NCBI GenBank assembly: GCA_937872615.1
Contig: CALMTT010000400.1
Location: 1-64,000 of the forward strand
Length of the DNA stretch: 64,000 nucleotides
From: an uncultured Verrucomicrobiaceae bacterium
GTDB lineage: Bacteria; Verrucomicrobiota; Verrucomicrobiia; Verrucomicrobiales; Verrucomicrobiaceae
Direction: 5' to 3'
Position numbers and translations under genes: made by a program. The notes beneath the pieces are model-generated. The model had not been told where the DNA came from and ran no database searches. It saw nothing but the letters and a program-made list of their open reading frames with translations. Shown piece by piece: positions 52,341 to 60,946 of this stretch (position 1 is its first letter; each line of letters begins with the position of its first letter).

Positions 52341-53654
52341 ATGAACGACACCACGCCCGTTTATCTGGATGAATATCTGAAGCTTCACGCCGCCGACCTG
52401 GCCGACCGTTTGCAACGGCTCGACGCCGAAGAAGGCCGCGCGTTGCTGCGACAGTTGCCCGCCGACAAGGCTGCTGCCACTCTCGCCGAAGTGGAGGAGG
52501 AGAAACTCCCGGAGTTGTTAACCACCTTCGATGCGGCGCAGTTGGCTGGAATCCTTCAACACATCGCGCCGGACGATGCCGCCGACTTGCTGCAACAACT
52601 TCCTCCCGCTTCGCGACGCGAGGCGCTTGCCAAACTGCCAGTTGAATCAGCCGATGGTCTTCGCGCGTTGTTGCGGTATCCCGAAGACTCGGCGGGCGGC
52701 GTGATGACGAACAGATTCATCGCGTTGCGCGAGGACATGACCGTGGAGCAAGTGCGTGAATTGCTGCGCGCCCGCGCGCAAGAGGAGCGCACCGAAGACA
52801 TCGCCTACCTCTATGTCACCGACGCGGCGCAGCGGCTCGTCGGCATCGTGAGCTTGCGCGACCTCGTCTTTCGCCGCGCCGAGCGACGCTTGGGTGAGGT
52901 CATGAACCGGGAAGTGAAGTTCGTTCGCGCCGATGCGGACCAAGAAACCGTCGCGCGACAATTTGAGCATTATCATTACCTCGGTCTGCCCGTGCTCGAT
53001 GCAGACGGAAGGCTCGTTGGCGTGGTCAAGGCGAGCGACGCGCTCGAAGTCGCGGCCAAGGAAGCCACCGAGGACATGCAGTTGATGGTTGGTTTGTCTG
53101 GCGAGGAACGCGCGCTGACGCCTTGGCAACATTCGGTGAAACGCCGCCTGCCGTGGCTTTACATCAATCTCGCGACGGCCTTTCTCGCGGCGTTCGTGGT
53201 CGGGCTGTTCGAGGACACCATTGCGAAGTGGACGGCGCTGGCGATTTTTCTGCCCATCGTTGCCGGTCAGGGCGGCAACGCGGGAATGCAAACACTGACG
53301 GTGATCATTCGCGACCTGGCACTCGGCGAACTCGCGCCGGGCGATGGCCGCCGCGCGTTGGTGAAGGAAATCATCCTCGGCCTGTTGAACGGACTGGCCA
53401 TCGGCGTTGTGGTTGGGCTCATCGGTTGGTGGTGGAAAGGCAGCCTGACGTTGGGCCTGGTGGCGTGCGCGGCGATGTTGCTCAACCAACTTGCCGCCGC
53501 GATGTCCGGGGTATTGATTCCGCTCGGCCTGAAAGCGCTACGTCTCGACCCCGCGCTGGCCTCAAGCATCTTCCTAACAACGGTGACAGACGTGGCGGGC
53601 TTCTTCTTCTTTCTCGGCCTGGCGACGGCAGGACTCAAATGGCTCGGTGCTTGA
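52341..53654 (+). CDS. mgtE: MgtE-type Mg2+ transporter
   Basis: A 437-aa Mg2+ channel/transporter. The N-terminal superhelical domain (about 10-130) is followed by two CBS domains (about 135-255) and five TM helices. The conserved transmembrane stretch FLPIVAGQGGNAGMQTLTVIIR carries the family signature. A single gene, divergent from the sensor kinase operon. Confidence 0.95.
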   Translation: MNDTTPVYLDEYLKLHAADLADRLQRLDAEEGRALLRQLPADKAAATLAEVEEEKLPELLTTFDAAQLAGILQHIAPDDAADLLQQLPPASRREALAKLPVESADGLRALLRYPEDSAGGVMTNRFIALREDMTVEQVRELLRARAQEERTEDIAYLYVTDAAQRLVGIVSLRDLVFRRAERRLGEVMNREVKFVRADADQETVARQFEHYHYLGLPVLDADGRLVGVVKASDALEVAAKEATEDMQLMVGLSGEERALTPWQHSVKRRLPWLYINLATAFLAAFVVGLFEDTIAKWTALAIFLPIVAGQGGNAGMQTLTVIIRDLALGELAPGDGRRALVKEIILGLLNGLAIGVVVGLIGWWWKGSLTLGLVACAAMLLNQLAAAMSGVLIPLGLKALRLDPALASSIFLTTVTDVAGFFFFLGLATAGLKWLGA

Positions 53655-53663
53655 ACCGCACCC

Positions 53664-54848
53664 TTACCTTGCGGCTGACTTCTCGACTTCCGCTGTTGTC
53701 AAATCGCTGTTCGAGGCGACGGGCGGTTTGCTCGGCTGTGATGATTCACCCGACGGAAGCAGCAACAAGGACGGAATCGTCATAAACAAGCCCGTGAGCA
53801 CCAGCCAGGCGGTGAGCTTGGCGTCCGTGCCATGATCGAGCATTGCCTTCGCAGCGAGCGCGACGATGGTGAGATTCGGGCACAACAGCAGGAACGCGCG
53901 CTCGTCGCCGCCGCTCTTGAGCCAACGCCGATGCAGGACTTCTCGCACACCGAGAAGCAATCCCGCCGTGCCGAGCGCCAACAACGCCGTCCAATCCAGC
54001 AGCCAGCGCCATTCGATTTGAAGGCCGAGCGCGACGAAGAACACGGGAATCAGGAAGCGATGGCTGATGGGCGCGATGTATTCTTCCAGCGGCAGGGCGT
54101 CATGTTTCGCGCGGCTCATCGCGAGTCCGAGGAAGAACGCGGTCTTGGTGGCGTCCAAGCCGAGTCGTTCGCCGATGGCGCAAACCGCCAGCACGAGCAG
54201 CACAAGCCAGTGAATGCGCCAGTGCGTGGTGCGTTCGAGAATTGTCTGGAACAGCGTCTTCAAATGCGCCGCAAAGCGCGCGATGAGATAGATCGTCACC
54301 ACGATGCCAACGAGTTTCAGCAGGACGAGCCAAGTCAGGCCGCTCTTGAGGACTGTGGTTTCCACTGCCAGCACAATGATCGCCATCACTTCGAGCGCGA
54401 CCATGACGTGCAGCAGGAACTGCTTTGGATCGGGCGCGAAGCCAGGATAGCTCTTCCACGCGGGATGGGCCATACCAACCGAACAGGCCGTCAGCGCGGC
54501 TGCCGCAACGAATGCTTGCAACCAATCCAGTCCGGCCAGCGTTGCGAGACCGAACGCGAGCGGATACTGCAAAAACGCCCAACTCGCCGCATGGCGTAGC
54601 GGGCGGGCGAACTCGCGCGGTGGCGGCAAGTCAATTTCCAAACCAACTTCAAACAGCAGCAACAGGAAGCCGACTTGCCCGGCTTGCTCCAGCATCGTGC
54701 GGACTTGTGGATTGGCAAACGGACCGAGCAGAAAACCGAAAACGACAAACGCGGAAAACACCAGCGCGGGCCGTCCGATCTTGTGGCACAAGTCAGGCAC
54801 AGCCATGAACAGCAGCACCAGGCAGACGATGATTTCGATGTTGTTCAC
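53664..54848 (-). CDS. Kef-type cation:proton antiporter (CPA2)
   Basis: A 394-aa polytopic membrane protein with about 11-12 TM helices, from VNNIEIIVCLVLLFMAVPDL. The family core shows LLLLFEVGLEIDL and FFLGLAMSRAKHDAL. Start GTG 54848 gives the expected N-terminal helix; the frame runs to 54977 without sense. No TrkA_N domain follows. Convergent with mgtE. Confidence 0.82.
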   Translation of the reverse strand: MNNIEIIVCLVLLFMAVPDLCHKIGRPALVFSAFVVFGFLLGPFANPQVRTMLEQAGQVGFLLLLFEVGLEIDLPPPREFARPLRHAASWAFLQYPLAFGLATLAGLDWLQAFVAAAALTACSVGMAHPAWKSYPGFAPDPKQFLLHVMVALEVMAIIVLAVETTVLKSGLTWLVLLKLVGIVVTIYLIARFAAHLKTLFQTILERTTHWRIHWLVLLVLAVCAIGERLGLDATKTAFFLGLAMSRAKHDALPLEEYIAPISHRFLIPVFFVALGLQIEWRWLLDWTALLALGTAGLLLGVREVLHRRWLKSGGDERAFLLLCPNLTIVALAAKAMLDHGTDAKLTAWLVLTGLFMTIPSLLLLPSGESSQPSKPPVASNSDLTTAEVEKSAAR

Positions 54849-54990
54849 TGCGTTGTTTTGCGCGTGTTGCGCCGCGACAGGATAATCACTGCGCAGCAAA
54901 TGGCAATGCAGCTTGCCGGTTTCCCCTCGCTCGTTATCATCCGCACCATCAAACCGTGGCTTGAAACAGCCACTCAAACGGAAAGAACTT

Positions 54991-55419
54991 ATGGTTAATG
55001 CAGACAGCCTGAGACTCTATCTCGCGGTGAAGAAACGCGACGACCGTTCGCAGATGGAAGACACGTTGGTGCTCGACGGGTTCAACATCCGCACTTTCGC
55101 GACCGCCAGCGAACTTTGGGAAGCCTTTCAGCAAAGTCCGGCGCGTTTGGTTGTTTCTGAACGACGCTTTACCGATGGATTCAGCGGCTTGGACTTGGTT
55201 GGCAACATACGGAAGCATCACCTGACGCCCTACGTCTATACCGTCGTCCTCAGCACCATGGGCAACCTCAAGGAAATGAAAGAAGCTCTGGCGGTGGGAG
55301 TGGACGACTACCTGGTGCGCCCATATAACCGTCTTCAGCTTCGCTCCCGCGCGCTCGTCGGAATGCGCTGGCTCAATTACATTGATTCGCTCTACGAATC
55401 GAAGTCCGGGAAGCAGTGA
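54991..55419 (+). CDS. Receiver-like protein with altered phospho-site
   Basis: A 142-aa stand-alone receiver-fold protein. The usual phospho-acceptor aspartate is replaced by E57 (VVSERRF), and the conserved lysine by R110 (DDYLVRPY). T89 in VVLSTMG is kept. It is probably unable to accept phosphate and may be locked in one state. ATG 54991 follows a good GAAAGAA ribosome site. It overlaps the sugar phosphorylase start by 1 nt (TGATG). Confidence 0.75.
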   Translation: MVNADSLRLYLAVKKRDDRSQMEDTLVLDGFNIRTFATASELWEAFQQSPARLVVSERRFTDGFSGLDLVGNIRKHHLTPYVYTVVLSTMGNLKEMKEALAVGVDDYLVRPYNRLQLRSRALVGMRWLNYIDSLYESKSGKQ

Positions 55420-57209
55420 TGGCGGATGGCGATGACATCAAGCCCACACCTCAAGCGAGGTTGAACATATTGGTGCGCTCGCTCTACGGCGAGCAGACGG
55501 GCGCGGAGACGATTGCCAGAATCCGCGAGTTGATTGACCGACATCCCGCGCCGGATGGTTCAGGTCAGGAGGCTGGCGCACTTTCCGAACGCGACGCGTT
55601 GCTCATCACTTACGCCGATCAGCTTCGCGAACCGGGCGTTGCGCCGCTGCGAACCCTCGCCGCCTTCTGTGAACGCCGGCTTGCCGGTGTTGTCAGGGGC
55701 GTTCATATACTGCCGCTTTATCCGTGGTCGTCGGACGACGGCTTTTCGGTGAAAGATTTCTTCGCCGTCGCGCCGGAATACGGCACATGGCAGGACATTG
55801 CGGCCTTCCGCCCGCGTTTCGACCTGATGTTCGACGCCGTCTTCAACCATGCGTCGGCGCAAGGGGATTGGTTTCAACGCTTCCTCCGTGACGAACCGGA
55901 GTTCCGCGAGTTCTTCGTCACCGTCCAAGGCAATCCCGACTTGTCGCAAGTCGTCCGTCCGCGCGCGTTGCCGTTGCTGACCGAGTTTCAAACCGCGCGC
56001 GGCCCGGAAAAAGTGTGGACGACGTTCAGCGCTGACCAGGTGGACGTGAACGTGAAGAATCCGCGCGTGCTGCTGGCGCTGTTGGAGGCGCTGCTGTTCT
56101 ACGTCAAGCACGGGGCGCGGTTCATCCGGCTCGATGCCATCGCATACCTTTGGAAGGAAATCGGCACGAGTTGCATCCACTTGCCGCAGACGCACGCGAT
56201 CATCCAACTCATGCGCGCGGTGCTGGACGAAGTCGCGCCGCAAGTCAAACTCATCACCGAGACGAACGTCCCGCACGCGGACAACATCTCCTATTTCGGC
56301 GACGGCACGAACGAGGCGCAACTCGTCTATAACTTCGCTCTGCCGCCGCTCGTGTTGCACGCGCTGTTGCGCGGTGACGCCACGCACCTGACACAGTGGG
56401 CCACAACCCTGAAAGCGCCATCGGACCGCACCACGCTCTTCAACTTCCTCGCCTCGCACGACGGCATCGGGCTGAATCCGGCGCGCGGCATCCTGCCGCC
56501 GGCGGAGATTGATTTTCTCGTCGAGCGCTGCCAAGCGCACGGCGGCTTCATCAACTACAAGCACAACGCCGATGGCACGAAGAGTCCGTATGAGATGAAC
56601 ATCGTCTATTTCGACGCGGTAAACGATCCGGCAGCGGGCGAATCGCTGGAGACGAGGGTGAACCGGTTCATGGTGGCGCAGGCCATCATGCTGGCGCTGG
56701 CGGGCGTGCCGGGAATCTATTTCCATTCGCTGTTCGGTTCGTGCAACGACCGCGAAGCCGCGCTTAAAACCGGCATTAACCGCCGCATCAACCGGCAAAA
56801 GCTCGCGCTGGCGGACCTAGAGGCTGACTTGGCGGAAAAGCGCGGCTTGAGGACCTGCGTGTTCGGGCGCTATCAGGTGTTGCTCAAAGCTCGGCGTAGT
56901 CATCCGGCGTTCAGCCCGCACGCCGCGCAGCGGGTTTTCGAGGGCGATGGTCGCGTATTTGCCGTCCTGCGCAACGCAGCAACCGGAGACGATTGGGTGC
57001 TGTGCCTGCACAACGTCACCAACGCGCGCGTCACCGTGGACATTGCGACCGCCGAGGTCGCCGCCGCATCGGTGTGGACGGAGATTTTGAGTCACCGCCC
57101 GTATTCTGTTGGCGCGAACGGCACGGTCCGCGTGACGCTGCGGCCTTACGAAGTGAACTGGCTCGCCGCGCAAGGAGCGAAACCGTTGCAGCTTGCTCTC
57201 GTGGAGTAA
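55419..57209 (+). CDS. GH13_18 sugar phosphorylase (sucrose/glucosylglycerate type)
   Basis: A 596-aa GH13 subfamily-18 enzyme, retaining, which phosphorolyses an alpha-glucoside to glucose-1-phosphate. Catalytic residues: nucleophile D239 in FIRLDAIAYLW, acid/base E281 in LITETNVPH, third carboxylate D348 in FLASHDGIG. Glucosylglycerate phosphorylase is one likely role, given the GpgS-like gene at 63.9 kb; sucrose phosphorylase is the alternative. Coupled to the receiver-like protein upstream. Confidence 0.87.
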   Translation: MADGDDIKPTPQARLNILVRSLYGEQTGAETIARIRELIDRHPAPDGSGQEAGALSERDALLITYADQLREPGVAPLRTLAAFCERRLAGVVRGVHILPLYPWSSDDGFSVKDFFAVAPEYGTWQDIAAFRPRFDLMFDAVFNHASAQGDWFQRFLRDEPEFREFFVTVQGNPDLSQVVRPRALPLLTEFQTARGPEKVWTTFSADQVDVNVKNPRVLLALLEALLFYVKHGARFIRLDAIAYLWKEIGTSCIHLPQTHAIIQLMRAVLDEVAPQVKLITETNVPHADNISYFGDGTNEAQLVYNFALPPLVLHALLRGDATHLTQWATTLKAPSDRTTLFNFLASHDGIGLNPARGILPPAEIDFLVERCQAHGGFINYKHNADGTKSPYEMNIVYFDAVNDPAAGESLETRVNRFMVAQAIMLALAGVPGIYFHSLFGSCNDREAALKTGINRRINRQKLALADLEADLAEKRGLRTCVFGRYQVLLKARRSHPAFSPHAAQRVFEGDGRVFAVLRNAATGDDWVLCLHNVTNARVTVDIATAEVAAASVWTEILSHRPYSVGANGTVRVTLRPYEVNWLAAQGAKPLQLALVE

Positions 57210-57292
57210 CTGTCACTTCCCCATTCCGCCTAGAATTCGCAAAAGCCAAATCCGTTCTTGGGCGGCTCAGCCATTTGCGTTAAGTTGGTAGC

Positions 57293-57358
57293 ATGGTGTT
57301 CATTTTGAAATTACTTCTCGCCATTGGAACGGGCTTCCTGATGTGGGCGCTGGTATGA
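57293..57358 (+). CDS. 21-aa single-TM microprotein
   Basis: An ATG at 57293 opens a 21-codon frame, MVFILKLLLAIGTGFLMWAL, ending in V and TGA. It is almost entirely one hydrophobic helix. Its stop overlaps the ATG of the next membrane-protein gene (ATGA at 57355). Too short for homology; it may be a real small membrane protein or a leader for translational coupling. Confidence 0.45.
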   Translation: MVFILKLLLAIGTGFLMWALV

Positions 57359-57741
57359 ATCGGTTCGGCTATCTGAGCGATCCGCTGTTCCTGACGGCAG
57401 CGACTGCCTACGCACTCAATCGCTGGCTGCTCAAGCCGCTCCTGCCATCGCCATTCCTGCACGGACACTTTGCCGACCTGCTCCTCATCCCGGCGGCGTT
57501 GCCGGTGGTCTTGTGGCTGCAACGGCTCACCGGTCTTCGCCAACACGATCTTGCGCCGTCGTGGTCGGAAATGATTTTGCATCTCGCGGTGTGGTCACTC
57601 ATCTGCGAGTTCATTGGCCCGCGCTGGCTGCATCACGGAACGGTAGACGTGTGGGATGTCGTGGCGTATGCAGTCGGCGGAGTCGTGGCGTGCCTGTGGT
57701 GGAATCGCCCGGCGAAAACAATCTCCATCCGCACGCCATGA
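57355..57741 (+). CDS. Membrane protein, VanZ-like size, unknown
   Basis: A 128-aa membrane protein with about four hydrophobic helices (for example FLTAATAYALNRWLLKPLL). No clear family. ATG 57355 overlaps the microprotein stop; a GTG at 57343 is a less likely start. It overlaps the methyltransferase gene by 4 nt. Confidence 0.65.
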   Translation: MNRFGYLSDPLFLTAATAYALNRWLLKPLLPSPFLHGHFADLLLIPAALPVVLWLQRLTGLRQHDLAPSWSEMILHLAVWSLICEFIGPRWLHHGTVDVWDVVAYAVGGVVACLWWNRPAKTISIRTP

Positions 57742-58376
57742 GTTTCGACACGCTCGCGCCCTATTACCGAATCATGGAGTGGGTCACGGCAGGCGGCGTC
57801 CTGCAACGCTGTCGCATCGCCTTCCTCGCCGAGGCGGGGAATTCGCGCCGGGCGCTGCTGCTGGGCGAAGGTCCTGGTCGTTTTCTCGCGGAATTGTTGC
57901 GAACGAATCCGCGCGTGGAAGTAACGTGCGTTGAACGCAGCCCGCGCATGATTGAGGAGGCGCGGAAACGACTCAACGAATCAGAACTGGCTCGCGTGCT
58001 ATTTGTGCAGGCGGATGCGCTGACATGGCAGCCGCCGCGAAGCACATTTGATCTGGTGGTGACGAATTTCTTCCTCGACTGCTTCCGGTGTGAGGAACTG
58101 GCGGAGTTGGTCGCCAAGGTGTCAGCAAGCACTACAGCGGACGCGCGCTGGCTGCTGGCGGATTTCCGCGAACCGGACTCGGGCTGGCGGCGTTGGCGCG
58201 CTCGCGCCGTGCTCGCATTGATGTATGGATTCTTCCGAGTCGCAACTGGACTGTCCGCCTCCCGGCTCACCCCGCCGGAGGAATTTCTGGAAGCCAGCGG
58301 TTTCCGGCTCGCAGCCCGGCGGCTGGCAAAGTTCGGCCTGGCTCACTCGGACCTTTGGCGGCGCGCCGCAGCATGA
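57738..58376 (+). CDS. Class I SAM-dependent methyltransferase
   Basis: A 212-aa methyltransferase. SAM motif I is weak-variant ALLLGEGPGRFLAEL, motif II VTCVERSPRMIEEA, then FDLVVTNFFLDCF. Acceptor unknown. It overlaps its neighbours by 4 nt on both sides in the ClC operon. Confidence 0.82.
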   Translation: MSFDTLAPYYRIMEWVTAGGVLQRCRIAFLAEAGNSRRALLLGEGPGRFLAELLRTNPRVEVTCVERSPRMIEEARKRLNESELARVLFVQADALTWQPPRSTFDLVVTNFFLDCFRCEELAELVAKVSASTTADARWLLADFREPDSGWRRWRARAVLALMYGFFRVATGLSASRLTPPEEFLEASGFRLAARRLAKFGLAHSDLWRRAAA

Positions 58377-60193
58377 ATTCCTTTCCTGCCAACATTTTGA
58401 AGCGCCTGCAAGACCAACGGGTGTTGTGGCTGCGCCTGCAAAGTTGGTGGCTGCGTGCGCAACAACTCCTGCTCCAACTTCAATCCCTGGTGCGCCGACT
58501 GCCTTCCCGGTGGCGCGCCGTGCTGACGACGTGCGTTTACGGCTTGGGTGCGGGTGCGGCGGCAGTCGCGTTCCAACTCGGGATGAACTGGTTCTACCAA
58601 CTTGGATTGGTCCGGCTGTCGCACCAATCGCACACGGCATTTTTTGTTGGGAGCTTCGTGTTGCTGGTCGGTTCATCGCTCCTCGTCGGCTGGTTGTTGA
58701 ATTCGTTCTGTCGCGAGGCGGCGGGCAGCGGCATCCCGCAACTCAAACTCGCCTTCTGGAAGGATTTCGGCCTCGTCCCGTTTCGTGTGTTGTGGGTGAA
58801 ATTCGTGGCGGGCATTCTCAGCATCGGCGGCGGATCAAGTCTTGGACGCGAAGGGCCAAGCGTGCAACTCGCGGGAGCGGTAGGGTCGAACCTCGCTGCG
58901 GTCGCAGGGGAAGCCAAACAAAGCCGGCGCGCTCCGGCAGCCGCGGGCGCGGCGGCAGGATTGGCGGCGGCGTTCAACACGCCGCTCGCGGCGACGACCT
59001 TCGTGCTGGAGGAAATTATCGGCGATTTGAACAGCCGTTTTCTCGGCGCGGTGCTGCTGGCCTCGGTCATCGGCGCGTTCGTCGTGCATGGCATCATCGG
59101 CAAGCAACCCGCGTTCACGCTCACGGGTGTGCAATCTCCCACCTGGATGGCTTATGTGCTGACGCCCGTCGTGGCGGCACTGGCCAGCGTGGTCGGCGTC
59201 TATTTTCAACGCGCGTCGCTGGGGTTGCGCGCCCGGACACGGCGCGTCCGAAGATTCCCAGCGTGGTTGATGCCCGCGTTTGCTGGTCTGCTCACCTGGC
59301 TGCTCGGGTCACTCGTCTTCTGGCGCACCGGACACCTTGGGGTGTTCAGCCTGGGCTATGATGATTTATCCAGTGCACTGGCCGGAGACCTGGGCTGGCA
59401 ACTCGCGGCAGTGTTGCTCGTGACGAAGTTCATCGCGACGTTCAGTTGCTACGGTTTCGGCGGCTGCGGGGGAATCTTCTCACCGACCCTGTTCTTCGGC
59501 GGTATGACGGGTGTGTTGGTGGCGGGGCTGGTGGGCCTTGAATGGCACGTCTCCCGGGCGGACACGTTGACGCTCGCCGTGGTCGGGATGAGCGCCTGTC
59601 TGGGTGGCGTGGTCTTTGCGCCGGTGACCGGCATCCTGATTGTCTTTGAGATGACGCATGAGTTTGCGCTTGTGCCGGCCCTGATGATCGGGGCGCTCGT
59701 CAGCCAGACGATCAGCCGCAAGATGAACCGTGAGAGTTTCTACGACGCGCTGCTGGCTCAGGATGGACATCAACTGGAGCACGTCCGACCACCGCGTGAT
59801 TTGCATAGCTGGCAACAATTGCCCGTGTCGGCCATCGCCAACTTCAAACCGGTGACGGCGCGCGAACTCAACGCGACGGCTTTGCAGAAGTTGTTGAATG
59901 AACATCCTTATCAACAGTTCCCCGTGGTGCAGGCCGGCAAACTGACGGGCGTGTTGACCCGGAAAGAGGCGGAACTGGCCTTATTGCAGAAACGCGCGCC
60001 CACCCTTGCACCCGCCGCCACCTGTTTGCGCGAGCAGACGGTGGCGGAGTTGCAGAAGGGATTGATCGAAGCCGACACGCACTTTGTCCTGGTTCTGGAC
60101 CGCAAGGACGGCGAAGTCATCGGCCTCGTCACCCTGCATGACTTGTTGCGCGCCGAATCCGCGATGGCGCAACAGGCACAGGAAGGGCAATAG
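58373..60193 (+). CDS. ClC chloride channel/antiporter with CBS domains
   Basis: A 606-aa ClC protein. Anion-pathway motifs: GSGIPQLK, GGGSSLGREGPSV with the gating glutamate of GREGP, and YGFGGCGGIFSPTLFFGG. Two CBS domains occupy about the last 130 residues, with NATALQKLLNEHPYQQFP in the first. The N-terminal ~40 residues are a helical extension. Start ATG 58373 overlaps the methyltransferase stop. Confidence 0.93.
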   Translation: MNSFPANILKRLQDQRVLWLRLQSWWLRAQQLLLQLQSLVRRLPSRWRAVLTTCVYGLGAGAAAVAFQLGMNWFYQLGLVRLSHQSHTAFFVGSFVLLVGSSLLVGWLLNSFCREAAGSGIPQLKLAFWKDFGLVPFRVLWVKFVAGILSIGGGSSLGREGPSVQLAGAVGSNLAAVAGEAKQSRRAPAAAGAAAGLAAAFNTPLAATTFVLEEIIGDLNSRFLGAVLLASVIGAFVVHGIIGKQPAFTLTGVQSPTWMAYVLTPVVAALASVVGVYFQRASLGLRARTRRVRRFPAWLMPAFAGLLTWLLGSLVFWRTGHLGVFSLGYDDLSSALAGDLGWQLAAVLLVTKFIATFSCYGFGGCGGIFSPTLFFGGMTGVLVAGLVGLEWHVSRADTLTLAVVGMSACLGGVVFAPVTGILIVFEMTHEFALVPALMIGALVSQTISRKMNRESFYDALLAQDGHQLEHVRPPRDLHSWQQLPVSAIANFKPVTARELNATALQKLLNEHPYQQFPVVQAGKLTGVLTRKEAELALLQKRAPTLAPAATCLREQTVAELQKGLIEADTHFVLVLDRKDGEVIGLVTLHDLLRAESAMAQQAQEGQ

Positions 60194-60220
60194 TCCGCGG
60201 GGCAGCGCTTGTTGTCGATT

Positions 60221-60946
60221 TCAACCTGACGAAAGTCTCATCCACGCAAGCAGGTCGCGCCAGTTGCCGGATTGGGCGTCGCGCTTCGCGGAAACCAATT
60301 GCCACGTCTGCCAGCCGAAGGCGCGGGCGGGTTCGATGTCGTTGTCCAAGCGATCACCGACCATGAGCGTTTCCGCCGGGCTGATGCCGCGCGCTTCGAG
60401 TCGCGCGGTCAGGATGCGGAAGACGTGCGGGTCGGGTTTGCTGAAACCGTTCTCGAAGGACCAGAAGCGCACGTCGCGGTCGAAGCTGGAGAGGTTCAGC
60501 CCCGCCCCTTGGAGCGCGCCGGTGAGTTCGCGGAGTGTGTAGGCTTGGGAATTCGAGGCGATGCCCAACAAAATCCCGTTGTCGTTCAAATGCCGCAGGC
60601 ATTCCACAGCGCCATCGGCGAGCCGTAGCGCGCGGCCGATTTGCATCTGCTGGAAGATGAACTTCTCCTGTCTCGCGGCATTGAGGCAGGCCAGCGCGGG
60701 AATCACTTCCAACACCACGGCGGGCCAGAGGATTTCCGGCCACGGAATGCCGCGCGCCTTCGCGGCGGTGTGCAACCGCGCCACGACCTGGCTGCTGCGA
60801 ATCGAGAATTCCGTGCAGCTCAAGGGCGGCGGTGTGCCAAACGAATCCTCAAAGAGTTTTCGCCACAGCGCGTCGGCGTTGGCTGGCGGCGGGCCGACTT
60901 CGAGGATCGTCGTGTAAATATCAAAGACGGCGGCCCGGATGTTCAT
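60221..60946 (-). CDS. HAD-family phosphatase
   Basis: A 241-aa HAD hydrolase. Motif I reads AVFDIYTTILE, so the nucleophile D is present and the second conserved D is replaced by Y, as in some HAD branches. Motif II is GIASNSQAYTL, motif III/IV FGKPxP-like FSKPDPHVF and MVGDRLDNDI. It follows the glycosyltransferase gene with a 4-nt overlap, suggesting a sugar-phosphate substrate. Confidence 0.85.
   Translation of the reverse strand: MNIRAAVFDIYTTILEVGPPPANADALWRKLFEDSFGTPPPLSCTEFSIRSSQVVARLHTAAKARGIPWPEILWPAVVLEVIPALACLNAARQEKFIFQQMQIGRALRLADGAVECLRHLNDNGILLGIASNSQAYTLRELTGALQGAGLNLSSFDRDVRFWSFENGFSKPDPHVFRILTARLEARGISPAETLMVGDRLDNDIEPARAFGWQTWQLVSAKRDAQSGNWRDLLAWMRLSSG

Noticed and set aside
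55560-56798. Minus-strand open frame opposite the GH13_18 phosphorylase
   Set aside because: Antisense shadow; the plus-strand gene has full catalytic motifs.
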